Assembly: GCA_027488375.1 (NCBI GenBank)
Contig: JAIYBW010000004.1
Span: forward strand, 496,001-560,000
Direction of reading: 5' to 3'
DNA length: 64,000 nt
From: Pseudomonadota bacterium
Lineage (GTDB): Bacteria > Bdellovibrionota > Bacteriovoracia > Bacteriovoracales > Bacteriovoracaceae
The first letter of the stretch is position 1. Every line of letters begins with the position of its first letter. The notes below the pieces were generated by a model, which did not search any database, was not told the origin of the DNA, and saw only the letters and a list, made by a program, of their open reading frames with translations. A program made the translations under genes and the position numbers. Below are positions 23,555 to 32,690 of the stretch, one piece after another.

Positions 23555-24178
23555 TTAGATTAGGCCTTCTTCCTTCATCGCTCTTAAAACAGATGGTCGT
23601 TCCATAACGCGCCCCATGTAAGTATTAAGATTTGGCCATTGTGACATATCGATACCTACAAACTTTGACCATGTCATACATGTAAACATGTAAGCATCAG
23701 CAATGGTAAAATTATTACCCATAAGAAAAGTATTATTCCCCATCTTTGCTGATAGAAAATTAAATTTATCATTAAGAATTGTTTTAAAACAAGTCTTTGT
23801 ATCAGTTTGAGATTGTGTGTTTGTCATCATCTTATCTGCAAAGAAAAGAGGCGAAAAATTTTTGTGAATTTCAGTAGCAATAAAATTCATCCACTCTAAA
23901 GTTTGGTAACGTTCAGTCGTTCCAAATTTTCCAAGGATTGATCCATCATTCTTTTGGTCTGCAAGATATTGAGAAATGACAGCTCCCTCAGTCAAGATTT
24001 CTCCATTATCCATTTTCAGAGCTGGAACTGTTCCTTTCATATTTATTTTTTTGTAGTCCCCAGTCATGCAAGTTTTATCTTTTAAGTTAACTGCCTCTAT
24101 TTCATAGGCCATATTAAGTTCGGCCATGACAATATGAGGAGCGAGTGAACAAGCGCCTGGGCTGTAATACAATTTCAT
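23555..24178 (-). CDS. Glutathione S-transferase, beta-class-like
   Basis: A 207-residue cytosolic glutathione transferase. The thioredoxin-like N-terminal domain has YSPGACSLAPHI, in which Cys10 is the catalytic residue typical of bacterial beta-class enzymes, and KGTVPALKMDNGEILTEGAVI with the cis-Pro and glutathione-binding Glu and Ser/Ala positions. The all-helical C-terminal domain contains NNFTIADAYMFT, the N-capping box and hydrophobic staple. It probably conjugates or reduces electrophiles and peroxides; the substrate is unknown. It is a single-gene unit, ending in a strong terminator. Confidence 0.93.
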   Translation of the reverse strand: MKLYYSPGACSLAPHIVMAELNMAYEIEAVNLKDKTCMTGDYKKINMKGTVPALKMDNGEILTEGAVISQYLADQKNDGSILGKFGTTERYQTLEWMNFIATEIHKNFSPLFFADKMMTNTQSQTDTKTCFKTILNDKFNFLSAKMGNNTFLMGNNFTIADAYMFTCMTWSKFVGIDMSQWPNLNTYMGRVMERPSVLRAMKEEGLI

Positions 24179-24352
24179 AAGTTTCCCTTTAGTTAAGATT
24201 AAGCAGCCATTTTGCCTCGAGCTGGTTCTTTGTCCAGTAGCACCGCTTCCTTTCCGGACTAAAACACTTTGATGGAGATTTCTTCTCTTGTTTCAAATAA
24301 TGGAACTTCTTGAAAAAATGAGTAAACTTGAGCAGAGGAAGGAAGCATAAAA

Positions 24353-27148
24353 ATGAAGGACTATAACTGGGTTGCCGATCTTGCAAGTGAGTGCAAATCA
24401 TATGCTGATTCGTTAGGTTTCTTTTTCTCGAAAGCCATCACCAAAGTTGATCTTCCCTTTATCTCTAATTCGCAACTGAGACGTTCTTGGGCCGTATTGG
24501 CGAGAGATATGGTTCACTTAGGTTTTGATGAAGATGGGGCCCTTCCACCGGATATTGAAGCGACCTTAGAAGCCCTGGAATTCTTAGGCATAAATAAACT
24601 CCAAGAGGACATGGTAGATGAGGAAAAGCTGGCCACTGCCTTAGGTTCAGTACTCCAAAATGTACTTGAGATGATTGGGGAACATCCAGATATTTTTGAA
24701 CTCCTGGACCAAGCGGATCTGATTGAAGACATGTTTGGTACAATTGCGAGAAGATATCTTCCTATTTTTAAATTATTTCCTGCTTTTTCAAATCAAGCAC
24801 TCTCCATCATTCCTTATTTGAAGGAACCACTTTTTACTGCACTCTATGAGTTGCCTGAAGACCAACATCAAAAACTCACTCAACTTACTCATAAGGTCAT
24901 GCACCGTTTTTATGATGAGCATGTCCGCCCTCAACTGGTGATCACTCTACAGGGCAATCTCAAAGGCAGAAATCTTCTCCTTCCACTAATAGATGAAGCC
25001 GTTAATCATCTTCCAGCTGATAGATGTATGACTTCATTAATTAGTATTCTTTGCACTCCTAAAGAAGAACTTACACAAGGACGGGTCATTTCAATCGTCC
25101 TGCAAGAACTTGGCGGAATGTACGTTAAGCTTGCTCAAGTCTTAGCAGAGTTAGCTCCCCCATCACTGGCCAAAGAACTTCGTCATCAGCAGGATAAACT
25201 CGGTGGTATTTTCGGAAGTCAGGAAAAATCATGGAAACATGTCTTAAACATTTTAAATCGTCCTTCATGGACCGATTTGAAAAATTATTTAAAAATACCC
25301 GAAGGCATACAGAATGCATTTGCTGGAGCTTCGGTAGGCGCCATCTATGAATTTGAACTAACTGAACAGGGTAAAAAAGAGTTTCAAAATAAAGGTACTG
25401 TCCTTCTTAAAGTCCAAAGACCTGGATTAACACTTCTCTTTGAAGAGCAAAAACAAACTCTCCTCGCGATCCTTGATCACCTCGATGACTCACTTTCTCA
25501 AAGTGAATTAAACGCTAATGATCAAATTGAAGTGCGTGGACTCATCACGGCGTTGAAAAGAACAATTATTAATTACGCTGTTCAAAGTATTGGAGAACTC
25601 GATTTTAGAGTTGAGAAAAAGAATGCAGATAAAGTAAGAGATTCACTCAAAGATAGTTTTGCTCTCCAAGTTCCAAATTACTACCATGTCGAACAAGATG
25701 TCGTGCTGATGGAAAGAATTAGAGGTGAAAAAATAACATCCGTTGTGAATTCCAGATATCTAGAAAGAATGGCCATATCGGATCTTGTCAGTGAAGCCTA
25801 TCTTCATATGATGTTCCAAAAAGGCATTATCTGGGCCGATCCACATGCTGGAAATATTCTCTATGATGCTGATAATTTAAAAGTAAAACTCATCGACCTC
25901 AATCCATGCTTTGAATGGGATCAGGCCACGATTAGAGAATTCATCGCCTTTCTTTACCGGTTGATTTTGAGTGATCAAAAAGGAATCTTCGAAGGCTTAA
26001 GCAAGTTGGTCGAAAATCCTGAGGCTCTTGAGACTGAAAAGAGTCAAAAAATCATTAAAGAATTTATTAATTCTGGTAATCAGGGTGAATTTATTCGCTA
26101 CCTCAGCGAGTTTGTAAGACTGCTCAGTGAGGCCAACATCAACCTCAGAATAGAAGTTCAGGCCGCCCTAAGAGGACTTTCTCAAGTCTATTTGACGGCG
26201 ACTGCCATTTCCTCTCGAAATCATTTTGGCCAAATTCTGCAACGTCAATTTGGATGGAAATCCCTCATTAAACTCGTCTTGGCGATAGGTCCCTTTAAAG
26301 TTCTACGCACACTTTTGCCAATAGCTTTCAGTGTTATCAAAAATTCACCTGAGCAAGAAGTGGGGCCAACCCTTGATGAAAGAGATATTTCTGCCATCGA
26401 ACAAGCTCTAAGAGTTTTGAATGAAGAAAATGTATGTAATATTGAATTTGTAAGAACATCTCCAGAAGAAAACACACAACTTATTCTTGCGACGGATGGA
26501 TCAAGCCTTATTAAATCAACCCATCTCAGACTGGAAGTTCAAACAGAAACAAAACCTGCCTCAGTGAAATATATTGTTGAAGCCCCAACTAAAGAGTGGC
26601 TCAAAGAAAGACAAGAGTATGTGAAACTTCAAGGTATTGGATTTACCTTGTGCTTAGTGGAATGTCTTGAGCAGTTAAGACGTCACTCACTAGAAGACTA
26701 CTGGTATGTGATAGAAAGCTGGAATTTAACTTCAGAAGAGCGATCACTCCGTGGAAGCATTCTTGTTGGTGAAGTGAGACTTGCTGCGAGAGAGCTTTTC
26801 ACAAGAAGATATACCAATATTTGGACTTCAGAATTTATGACAGTCTCCTTCTGGGGACGATTCCTCTGGAAATTTTTAATCAGATTTGAAGAAAGATTTG
26901 AGCGTCGTGAACATGGCTACTTTTTTATTCTGAGTAAAAAAATGGGTACAGCAAAAGTTGGAGAATATACTTTCGGAACTCTACAAAGGATAAAAATTAT
27001 CGCTTACAGGCTTATCATTAGTGGTCTTAAAACTCTGATCAAGCGTAATCGTTTTGAAATGAACCTCCTCCCCCTCTCAACAGATGACCTCATTCATCGA
27101 ATGCTCCATGGACTCCTTCGACGGGGACATCTCCAAAACGACAACTAA
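24353..27148 (+). CDS. Giant divergent ABC1/UbiB-family kinase-like protein
   Basis: A 931-residue protein with a UbiB/ADCK-type kinase-like fold at about residues 240-560. Motifs are GGMYVKLAQVLAEL (usual KxGQ, here KLAQ), the Ala-rich loop AGASVGAIYE, VLLKVQRPG with the ATP-binding Lys, GELDFRVEKKN, and ADPHAGNILYD with the catalytic Asp and Asn. The metal-binding DFG is replaced by DLN (KLIDLNPCFEW). It has about 230 extra N-terminal residues of helical sequence and about 300 C-terminal residues unlike ordinary UbiB, so ubiquinone biosynthesis is not a safe guess. GGAAGG precedes the ATG. It stands alone, with 173 bp upstream that hold nothing obvious. Confidence 0.75.
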   Translation: MKDYNWVADLASECKSYADSLGFFFSKAITKVDLPFISNSQLRRSWAVLARDMVHLGFDEDGALPPDIEATLEALEFLGINKLQEDMVDEEKLATALGSVLQNVLEMIGEHPDIFELLDQADLIEDMFGTIARRYLPIFKLFPAFSNQALSIIPYLKEPLFTALYELPEDQHQKLTQLTHKVMHRFYDEHVRPQLVITLQGNLKGRNLLLPLIDEAVNHLPADRCMTSLISILCTPKEELTQGRVISIVLQELGGMYVKLAQVLAELAPPSLAKELRHQQDKLGGIFGSQEKSWKHVLNILNRPSWTDLKNYLKIPEGIQNAFAGASVGAIYEFELTEQGKKEFQNKGTVLLKVQRPGLTLLFEEQKQTLLAILDHLDDSLSQSELNANDQIEVRGLITALKRTIINYAVQSIGELDFRVEKKNADKVRDSLKDSFALQVPNYYHVEQDVVLMERIRGEKITSVVNSRYLERMAISDLVSEAYLHMMFQKGIIWADPHAGNILYDADNLKVKLIDLNPCFEWDQATIREFIAFLYRLILSDQKGIFEGLSKLVENPEALETEKSQKIIKEFINSGNQGEFIRYLSEFVRLLSEANINLRIEVQAALRGLSQVYLTATAISSRNHFGQILQRQFGWKSLIKLVLAIGPFKVLRTLLPIAFSVIKNSPEQEVGPTLDERDISAIEQALRVLNEENVCNIEFVRTSPEENTQLILATDGSSLIKSTHLRLEVQTETKPASVKYIVEAPTKEWLKERQEYVKLQGIGFTLCLVECLEQLRRHSLEDYWYVIESWNLTSEERSLRGSILVGEVRLAARELFTRRYTNIWTSEFMTVSFWGRFLWKFLIRFEERFERREHGYFFILSKKMGTAKVGEYTFGTLQRIKIIAYRLIISGLKTLIKRNRFEMNLLPLSTDDLIHRMLHGLLRRGHLQNDN

Positions 27149-27277
27149 CATCTTAATATTACGTAGATCTGCCTCTCATGATCCTATAGATTTTTCAGCC
27201 TGAAGGTTCCCTAGTGATGACTTTTTAAAGTGGTTTTTATACAAATATAAAATACTTTTTTAAATGGTCGGTTTCAA

Positions 27278-28180
27278 ATGATGCATTCTCTATTCATCGC
27301 TTTTATCATGGCTTTTTCTGCTATGGCCTCCACAAGGGATGAAGCTGAAAACCTTCTCAGTAAAATAAATCAAGAATCACAAATAAATCTTCGCATGGAA
27401 ATCGTATCGAGAAGTTTCCTTGATTTGCCCTATGGTGATGGCGGTCCCCTTGGTGAGGGGGCCCACGGTCGTTATGATCAAGATCCACTGTATCGATTTG
27501 ACACTTTCGACTGTACCACATTGGTAGAAACAGTGATCAGCTTAGCGCTATCTCGAGAGGTTTCAGACTTTGAAGAATCCATGGATAAAATTCGTTATGA
27601 AAATGGTGAGGTTGACTACTTAAAACGTAATCATTTCCCAAGTCTTCAATGGATACCCTACAATGTAGAAAATGGACTTTTGAAAGAAATTAATGATGAT
27701 ATTCTTCCTTTTTCAAAGCAAAAAGTCGCTGAAGCCGTCATTAACCTTCCCGGCTGGTTAAAAAAGATAAAAATCGAAGAAATTAAAATCCCAATGGCCT
27801 CAACTCAAGAAAGATTAAATCGACTTGAAGAATTACAAGGCCAAGCTTCAAACTATAGTCCTGTTGTCGCCAGACTCATGTATCTACCGATTGATACACT
27901 TCTTAAGAATTCAAGTTTACTCAAAAAAATCCCACACGGTAGTGTAATCAATTTTGTTCGCCCGAACTGGGATCTGACCGAGAGTATTGGCACTCATATG
28001 AACGTCTCTCATCAAGGATTAGTTTTTCAATTTAGAAATGGAACCTACCTGCGCCATGCCAGTAACTCTGGAACAAAAAAAGTCATGGACATAAGTTTAC
28101 TTGAATATCTTAAGAAATTTGAAAATCATCCGACTCTCAAAGGTATTCATCTCATGACTGTCGTTGATCAAACTTTATAA
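27278..28180 (+). CDS. Secreted DUF1460 protein, NlpC/P60-like amidase or peptidase
   Basis: A 300-residue exported protein. A signal peptide (MMHSLFIAFIMAFSAMA) is followed by a DUF1460 domain, a papain-like fold related to N-acetylmuramoyl-L-alanine amidase and NlpC/P60 enzymes. The likely nucleophile is Cys in FDTFDCTTLVETV; a His follows in GTHMNVSHQGLVF, and LRHASNSGTKKV fits the third catalytic region. PYGDGGPLGEG is also typical. It probably cleaves peptidoglycan peptides in the periplasm or outside the cell. The ATGATG start has only a weak ribosome site. It overlaps the convergent gene at 28168 by 13 bp. Confidence 0.82.
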   Translation: MMHSLFIAFIMAFSAMASTRDEAENLLSKINQESQINLRMEIVSRSFLDLPYGDGGPLGEGAHGRYDQDPLYRFDTFDCTTLVETVISLALSREVSDFEESMDKIRYENGEVDYLKRNHFPSLQWIPYNVENGLLKEINDDILPFSKQKVAEAVINLPGWLKKIKIEEIKIPMASTQERLNRLEELQGQASNYSPVVARLMYLPIDTLLKNSSLLKKIPHGSVINFVRPNWDLTESIGTHMNVSHQGLVFQFRNGTYLRHASNSGTKKVMDISLLEYLKKFENHPTLKGIHLMTVVDQTL

Positions 28181-28779
28181 AGTCCTTCGGGATCAGAGCC
28201 TAAGAAGCACGCGTCTTTTAGCCTAGTACTAACAGGTCTTAAATTTTTTAGTGCCTTTTGATCAATAAGTTCATAGTGAGTGAGGTCATTAAAACTAATC
28301 CCCATTCCCTCAAGATCATTATCGGTTGTGCGCCAATTCCAATGATCAAATCTCTTTAAATTAATTGGATCAGAGTAACTGTAGAGACTCAACTTACCAT
28401 TAAGATTAAAATAAAAATCAAAATAACTCATAACGAGTTCACGTATGTTTTTATAAAATGGTCGCCTTCCACTTAAAAGGGTCGTATTTGTTTTTGAAAT
28501 ACTCCCCCATCCCGTAGTAGTTAAATAAACACAAATCACATGGTGATCATCATCTTCTGCCACAAGATCAACTAATAAGGGCTTCGCCCCCCCAAATTCA
28601 AGTGCTGCAGCTGCAAAGAGGGCGCCTTCAAGACAATGCCCCTCACCAGTGATCATCACCCACCTTGGAGAAGAGGCATGATTAGTTGGATTGTAGATTA
28701 AATTATCGATGTAATTCTGAATGTGATCAGGTGTTTTGAGTGATCGAAAAAGTCTTTTTTCTTCAGGAGTCCAAATCAT
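28168..28779 (-). CDS. Transglutaminase-like cysteine protein (putative)
   Basis: A 203-residue cytoplasmic protein without a signal peptide. The segment GEGHCLEGALFAAAALEFGGAKPLLVDL is the shape of a transglutaminase/papain-like active site: a Cys at the start of a helix, with His in DDDHHVICVYLT and an Asp further on. This order (Cys helix, His strand) is seen in transglutaminase-like proteins of unknown function. The start lies directly next to the dmeF stop, so both are co-transcribed from the dmeF promoter. The chemistry is inferred from the motif only. Confidence 0.6.
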   Translation of the reverse strand: MIWTPEEKRLFRSLKTPDHIQNYIDNLIYNPTNHASSPRWVMITGEGHCLEGALFAAAALEFGGAKPLLVDLVAEDDDHHVICVYLTTTGWGSISKTNTTLLSGRRPFYKNIRELVMSYFDFYFNLNGKLSLYSYSDPINLKRFDHWNWRTTDNDLEGMGISFNDLTHYELIDQKALKNLRPVSTRLKDACFLGSDPEGLYKV

Positions 28780-29757
28780 TTAAACAACTTCAATAATGAG
28801 ATGGTGAATATCAAAATCAGGCATGATGACTTTTCGATAGCTGGAAGATGTTTGTTCAAGATTTTTCTTAATCACAAGCTCACATCCAATCTGCCCAGGG
28901 GCCACACGCCATAAATGAATATCTAAAACTTTCGAACCATCTTTCTCAATTTTATTCACAAGTTTTGCTCTATCAATGGATCCATCATGAGCGTCAAGGA
29001 GCTCCATACCACTTTGTTTAATCAGACCTAATGACCATTTTAAAACAACTAGTCCGCCAATCACACCAACCATAGGATCAAGCCAACTCCATCCATGCCA
29101 CTTGCCCAATATAAGTGCGATAATGGCAAAGACTGAAGTCAGAGCATCCGTAACAATATGAACATAAGCACTTTCATGATTATGGTCATGATGATGGTGG
29201 TGATGATGATGGTGATGATCATTTGACTTATTGGCGAGCGGTGCAAGCCTGTTTGATTTCGGATGATGGTCATGATCATGATCACACGAGTGAGCATGAT
29301 CAGATGCTTCACTCTCATCCTTGTGCATAATTAAAGCGCAGACAAGATTTACAACGAGTCCAATGACTGCCACCCAAATCGCTTCTTCATAGTGTATGAC
29401 TCTTGCCTCATAAAAACGACTTAGTGATTCGACAATCATCGAGGCAGCAATCAAAATTAACATCAATGCACTTGTGTAACCACCCAAAGATAAAATTTTA
29501 CCTCCACCAAAGGTGAAAGAGGATTTAAATTTTGGATGACGATATAAATAATAAACGAAGAGAGACAAACCTAAGGCGAGAGTGTGGGAAGCCATATGCC
29601 ATCCATCAGCGAGAAGCGCCATGGAACCAGACCAGTAACCAGCTATAATTTCTACAATCATGGTCAAGAGTGTAATAAGAGTGACCCATTTAGTTTTTCT
29701 TTCATTAGCAAGAAAAACACCGGTATCTCTTTTTTCAATACTACAATTTTCCAGCAT
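28780..29757 (-). CDS. dmeF: Cation diffusion facilitator, DmeF-type Co/Ni/Zn exporter
   Basis: A 325-residue inner-membrane CDF transporter exporting divalent metal ions by proton antiport. Six membrane helices are visible. Helix II has ALLADGWHMASHTLALG and helix V has YVHIVTDALTSVFAI, giving the metal site HxxxD/DxxxH. The DmeF features are the HMASHT motif and a very His-rich loop between helices IV and V at about residues 150-195, with two His/Asp clusters including an unbroken run of about ten His. The cytoplasmic C-terminal domain is short. GAGGG precedes the ATG. Metal specificity (Co/Ni in characterised DmeF) is not readable from sequence. Confidence 0.9.
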   Translation of the reverse strand: MLENCSIEKRDTGVFLANERKTKWVTLITLLTMIVEIIAGYWSGSMALLADGWHMASHTLALGLSLFVYYLYRHPKFKSSFTFGGGKILSLGGYTSALMLILIAASMIVESLSRFYEARVIHYEEAIWVAVIGLVVNLVCALIMHKDESEASDHAHSCDHDHDHHPKSNRLAPLANKSNDHHHHHHHHHHDHNHESAYVHIVTDALTSVFAIIALILGKWHGWSWLDPMVGVIGGLVVLKWSLGLIKQSGMELLDAHDGSIDRAKLVNKIEKDGSKVLDIHLWRVAPGQIGCELVIKKNLEQTSSSYRKVIMPDFDIHHLIIEVV

Positions 29758-29871
29758 AATATCCCTCTTTCAGTATATTTTATCAAAGACTTAGAAAGAA
29801 GAAAATCCCGATTCATCCAAGAAAGAAGAAAGTCACTGGCCCAGTCAGGCCAATCGAGCTAGTCTTTATCA

Positions 29872-30399
29872 ATGTTAGAGACCAAAAGACTTTTATTACG
29901 ACCTATGAAAACTGAAGATGTTCACCATCTTTTTGAACTCAATCAGGATCCAGCTGTACTTCAATGGACCGGTGATCAGGTCTCACTTAATATTGCTGAT
30001 GCACAAAGAATTCTTAGTGATCACGTTTTCCCACAATTTCAACAGCATAAGATGGGTCGATTTGCCGTCCTTACTAAGGATGGCGAGTGGTTAGGTTGGT
30101 GCGGGCTAAAATATTTTCCAGATTCTCATGAGGTTGATTTAGGCTACCGTTTTATGAAAAAATACTGGGGGCATGGGTATGCAACAGAAGCAGCCCAAGC
30201 CTGCCTTGAATATGGATTTGAAGTCTTAAAATTAAAAAAAATAATTGCTCGGGCCATGCCTCAGAATCTTCAAAGTATTAAGGTCCTTCAAAAATTGAAG
30301 ATGAACTATGCAGGTTTAAAAAACGATGCTCATTACCCTGGTGGCTATGTCATCTATGAAATAACAGACGAGGAATATAGCAAATGCAAAAATTTTTAG
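29872..30399 (+). CDS. GNAT-family N-acetyltransferase (RimJ/RimL-like)
   Basis: A 175-residue acetyl-CoA-dependent acetyltransferase. TKRLLLRPMKTEDVHHLFELNQDP is the RimJ/RimL-type N-terminus. Motif A, which binds the pyrophosphate of CoA, is YRFMKKYWGHGYATEAAQA with the R/Q-x-x-G-x-A pattern kept as WGHGYA. ARAMPQNLQSIKVLQKLKM is the conserved motif B. The substrate is probably a protein or small-molecule amine; no evidence distinguishes these. It overlaps the following acyltransferase gene by 16 bp, so the two are likely one unit. Confidence 0.87.
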   Translation: MLETKRLLLRPMKTEDVHHLFELNQDPAVLQWTGDQVSLNIADAQRILSDHVFPQFQQHKMGRFAVLTKDGEWLGWCGLKYFPDSHEVDLGYRFMKKYWGHGYATEAAQACLEYGFEVLKLKKIIARAMPQNLQSIKVLQKLKMNYAGLKNDAHYPGGYVIYEITDEEYSKCKNF

Positions 30400-31148
30400 C
30401 CTTTGGTATTTTGGCCTCCGTTAAAACAATCTCCCATCTTTTTTACTGGGGCAAATTTCAATGGATAACAAAGACACCAAATAAACCTTGGAAAGATGCA
30501 AAACTCATCGTCTTCTTAAATCATACTTCACTCTATGAGCCACTTTTCATTCAGTACTTATCCTTGCCCTTTATTTGGCAAATAGTGAAGAGAGTTAATG
30601 TTCCAGGAGCAGACACCACTCTTAAACGACCATTGGTGGGAAAATTCTGGAAATTGATGCTCCCTAATATTTCTTCTGTGACGAGAAAAAAAGATGAATC
30701 TTGGTCATATTATCTTGAATCAATAAAACCAGACTCACTCATCATGATTGCTCCTGAAGGTCGCATGAAGCGCCCAAATGGATTAGATAAATTTGGAAAG
30801 CCCATGACTGTTAAAGGTGGTGTCGCTGATATACTAGAAAAATTAGATGAGGGGGGGATGATTCTTTGCTTGAGTGGAGGGCTCCATCATGTTCAGGCCC
30901 CTGGAGAAATAGTTCCGGCAATATTCAAAAAAATTCATATGAACCTCGCCTACTTGGACATTAAAGAATACAAACAGCAGTTTTCACATCTCACTCCTAG
31001 AGAAAGAAAATTAAAAATCACTCAAGATCTTCAAGAGCATTTAGAAACGAACTGTCCTCCAAACTCTCCGACATCGAATAGATTGAATAATTCTCAAAAT
31101 GAGAAGCTTCAAAAATCTGTGACAGCCATGGATGTTCGTACTGAATAA
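30384..31148 (+). CDS. PlsC-like lysophospholipid acyltransferase (divergent)
   Basis: A 254-residue acyltransferase-fold protein. Motif I is FLNHTSLYEP, where the usual NHxxxxD aspartate is Glu. Motif III is APEGRMKRPNG, a variant of EGTRS. A hydrophobic N-terminal segment suggests membrane association. The Asp-to-Glu change and the altered motif III suggest an atypical acyl acceptor or reduced activity. The C-terminal about 45 residues lie antisense to the convergent methyltransferase gene and have low-complexity composition, so the natural end may be uncertain. Confidence 0.7.
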   Translation: MQKFLAFGILASVKTISHLFYWGKFQWITKTPNKPWKDAKLIVFLNHTSLYEPLFIQYLSLPFIWQIVKRVNVPGADTTLKRPLVGKFWKLMLPNISSVTRKKDESWSYYLESIKPDSLIMIAPEGRMKRPNGLDKFGKPMTVKGGVADILEKLDEGGMILCLSGGLHHVQAPGEIVPAIFKKIHMNLAYLDIKEYKQQFSHLTPRERKLKITQDLQEHLETNCPPNSPTSNRLNNSQNEKLQKSVTAMDVRTE

Positions 31149-31761
31149 GACTTCTAATACCCTTTCCACGGGCGACAACTTTAAATCTTTTTCTTTCCGC
31201 CATTACAGATAATTGAGTAAGTATCTTTCTTAAAACAGAAATATTACCTAAATCATAGATGAAGTAATATTCAGCCTCAGGGAGAAAAAAAGATTCTTGG
31301 GATAAATCTTCTCTTTTAAGAAACGCTTTGGAGCAATGAAGAAGGGAGAAAATTCGGTTCCCTTCAAGCACTCTTTCCGTAACAAATTCAAACCCAAGAA
31401 AATTTACTTCAGGAAATAAATGAGACAGCACAATTCCCAAGCGCCCGTAACCTGCACCCAAGTCGACCATTAATGTTCCCTTATTAGGTTTCAGGAAATG
31501 ACAAATATCTACAAATTCAGCATAAGGAGTTTGTAAAATTTGATGATCAAGGCCAACCCACGTTTGCTGCCCTTGATGGATAGAGTGTCCCCAGACTTTA
31601 TGATTTCCCGAAGGTAAGACTGATTTTGCCTGTCTGAGCAGCTCCCCCTCAATTTCTTCAATTTTAAAGCCAATTTTATGATCAAGCATAGCCGAGTGTT
31701 CAAGAATTGAAAGTCCATCTGCTGGATTAAAAATTAAAAGCTCAGGAATAAAAGCGCTCAT
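31018..31761 (-). CDS. Class I SAM-dependent methyltransferase
   Basis: A 247-residue protein. SAM motif I is LMVDLGAGYGRLGIVLSHLFP near residue 96, followed by acidic motif II (FLGFEFVTERV) and a motif IV-like strand (AEYYFIYDLGN). The pattern resembles DOT1-like and small-molecule class I methyltransferases, with a substrate-binding N-terminus containing WGHSIHQGQQTWVGLD. The substrate is unknown. It overlaps the convergent acyltransferase frame by 131 bp, which is large for two true genes. The motif side is strong here, so if one of the two ends is wrong it is probably the other. Confidence 0.75.
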   Translation of the reverse strand: MSAFIPELLIFNPADGLSILEHSAMLDHKIGFKIEEIEGELLRQAKSVLPSGNHKVWGHSIHQGQQTWVGLDHQILQTPYAEFVDICHFLKPNKGTLMVDLGAGYGRLGIVLSHLFPEVNFLGFEFVTERVLEGNRIFSLLHCSKAFLKREDLSQESFFLPEAEYYFIYDLGNISVLRKILTQLSVMAERKRFKVVARGKGIRSLIQYEHPWLSQIFEASHFENYSIYSMSESLEDSSFLNALEDLE

Positions 31762-31815
31762 TTAATCTGCGTATCAAAGAATTTAATTTTAAGCTATCAT
31801 ATTTTGGGGGAAGAC

Positions 31816-32604
31816 ATGACAACTTATGTGTCCAAACTACCAAATTCAGATGGGGTCATTGATTGGACTAAGGATGAGAATCTGACGTGGTCTCAACTTA
31901 TTGAAAGACAATCCAAGATTATTCTTAATCGTGCTTCACCGGAATTCCACGAGGGACTAGATCGAATTCAATTTTCAAGAAATGAAATCCCACAGCATCG
32001 AGAAATTAACAAAAGACTCAAGAAATTTACAGGCTGGGAGGTTGAGGTTGTACCATCTCTTATACCGGCAAAAGAATTTTTTGGGCTGATTGCAAACAAA
32101 AAATTCCCCGCAGCTAGCTTTATCAGAATTCCAGAGGAATTAGACTACATTCAAGAACCTGACATTTTTCATGAATTTTACGGTCATGTCCCACTTCTGA
32201 CTTTTAAGAATTATGCTAATTTCATGGAGGAATTTGGAAAAATTGCTCTCAGTGTTTCTCCCAAGGACCGAAGTCGCTTGTTTAGAATCTTCTGGTTTAC
32301 AGTCGAATTCGGCCTGGTTCAATCCAGTCAGGGTGTAAGGGCTTATGGGGGTGGAATGCTTTCTTCTATCCATGAAACAGTCTATTCAATTGATAGTTCT
32401 GAGCCTAAAAGAGAGCCTTTCGATACTTTAAAGGCCCTTAGAACTCCGTATCGGATTGATATTCCTCAACCTCTTTATTACGTTCTTAATAGATTTGAAG
32501 ATCTTTTTAAAATTTTAGATCAAGATATCTTATATCTACTTGAAGAATCTAAGGATCTTGGAGATTTTTCTCCCCTCTTCAAACCCAAGGGAGAAGAGCT
32601 CTAA
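31816..32604 (+). CDS. phhA: Phenylalanine 4-monooxygenase
   Basis: A 262-residue bacterial phenylalanine hydroxylase that converts Phe to Tyr with O2 and a tetrahydropterin. Iron ligands are visible as two His in DIFHEFYGHVPLL and Glu in FTVEFGLVQ. TGWEVEVVPSLIPAKEFFGLIANKKFP is diagnostic of the family. ATG 31816 is preferred over an in-frame TTG at 31804 because GGGGGA lies just upstream. There is no regulatory ACT domain, as expected in bacteria. A folE gene lies 18 kb away in the same window and could supply the pterin pathway. It is a single-gene unit. Confidence 0.95.
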   Translation: MTTYVSKLPNSDGVIDWTKDENLTWSQLIERQSKIILNRASPEFHEGLDRIQFSRNEIPQHREINKRLKKFTGWEVEVVPSLIPAKEFFGLIANKKFPAASFIRIPEELDYIQEPDIFHEFYGHVPLLTFKNYANFMEEFGKIALSVSPKDRSRLFRIFWFTVEFGLVQSSQGVRAYGGGMLSSIHETVYSIDSSEPKREPFDTLKALRTPYRIDIPQPLYYVLNRFEDLFKILDQDILYLLEESKDLGDFSPLFKPKGEEL

Positions 32605-32690
32605 AGAAATCTTTCAAACTCTTACAGTTAGAGACAAACTTGCTTTAAATCTGTTAATTCTCCCCCATGAACTTCTCAGGGGGACCTCAA

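Noticed and set aside
24465..24743. Minus-strand frames inside the UbiB-like gene
   Set aside because: They are antisense to a strong coding sequence and have no recognisable motif or ribosome site.
29161..29215. Tandem ATG/ATC-rich triplet repeat on the plus strand
   Set aside because: It is the His-rich loop of the DmeF transporter, so no separate repeat element or CRISPR is needed.
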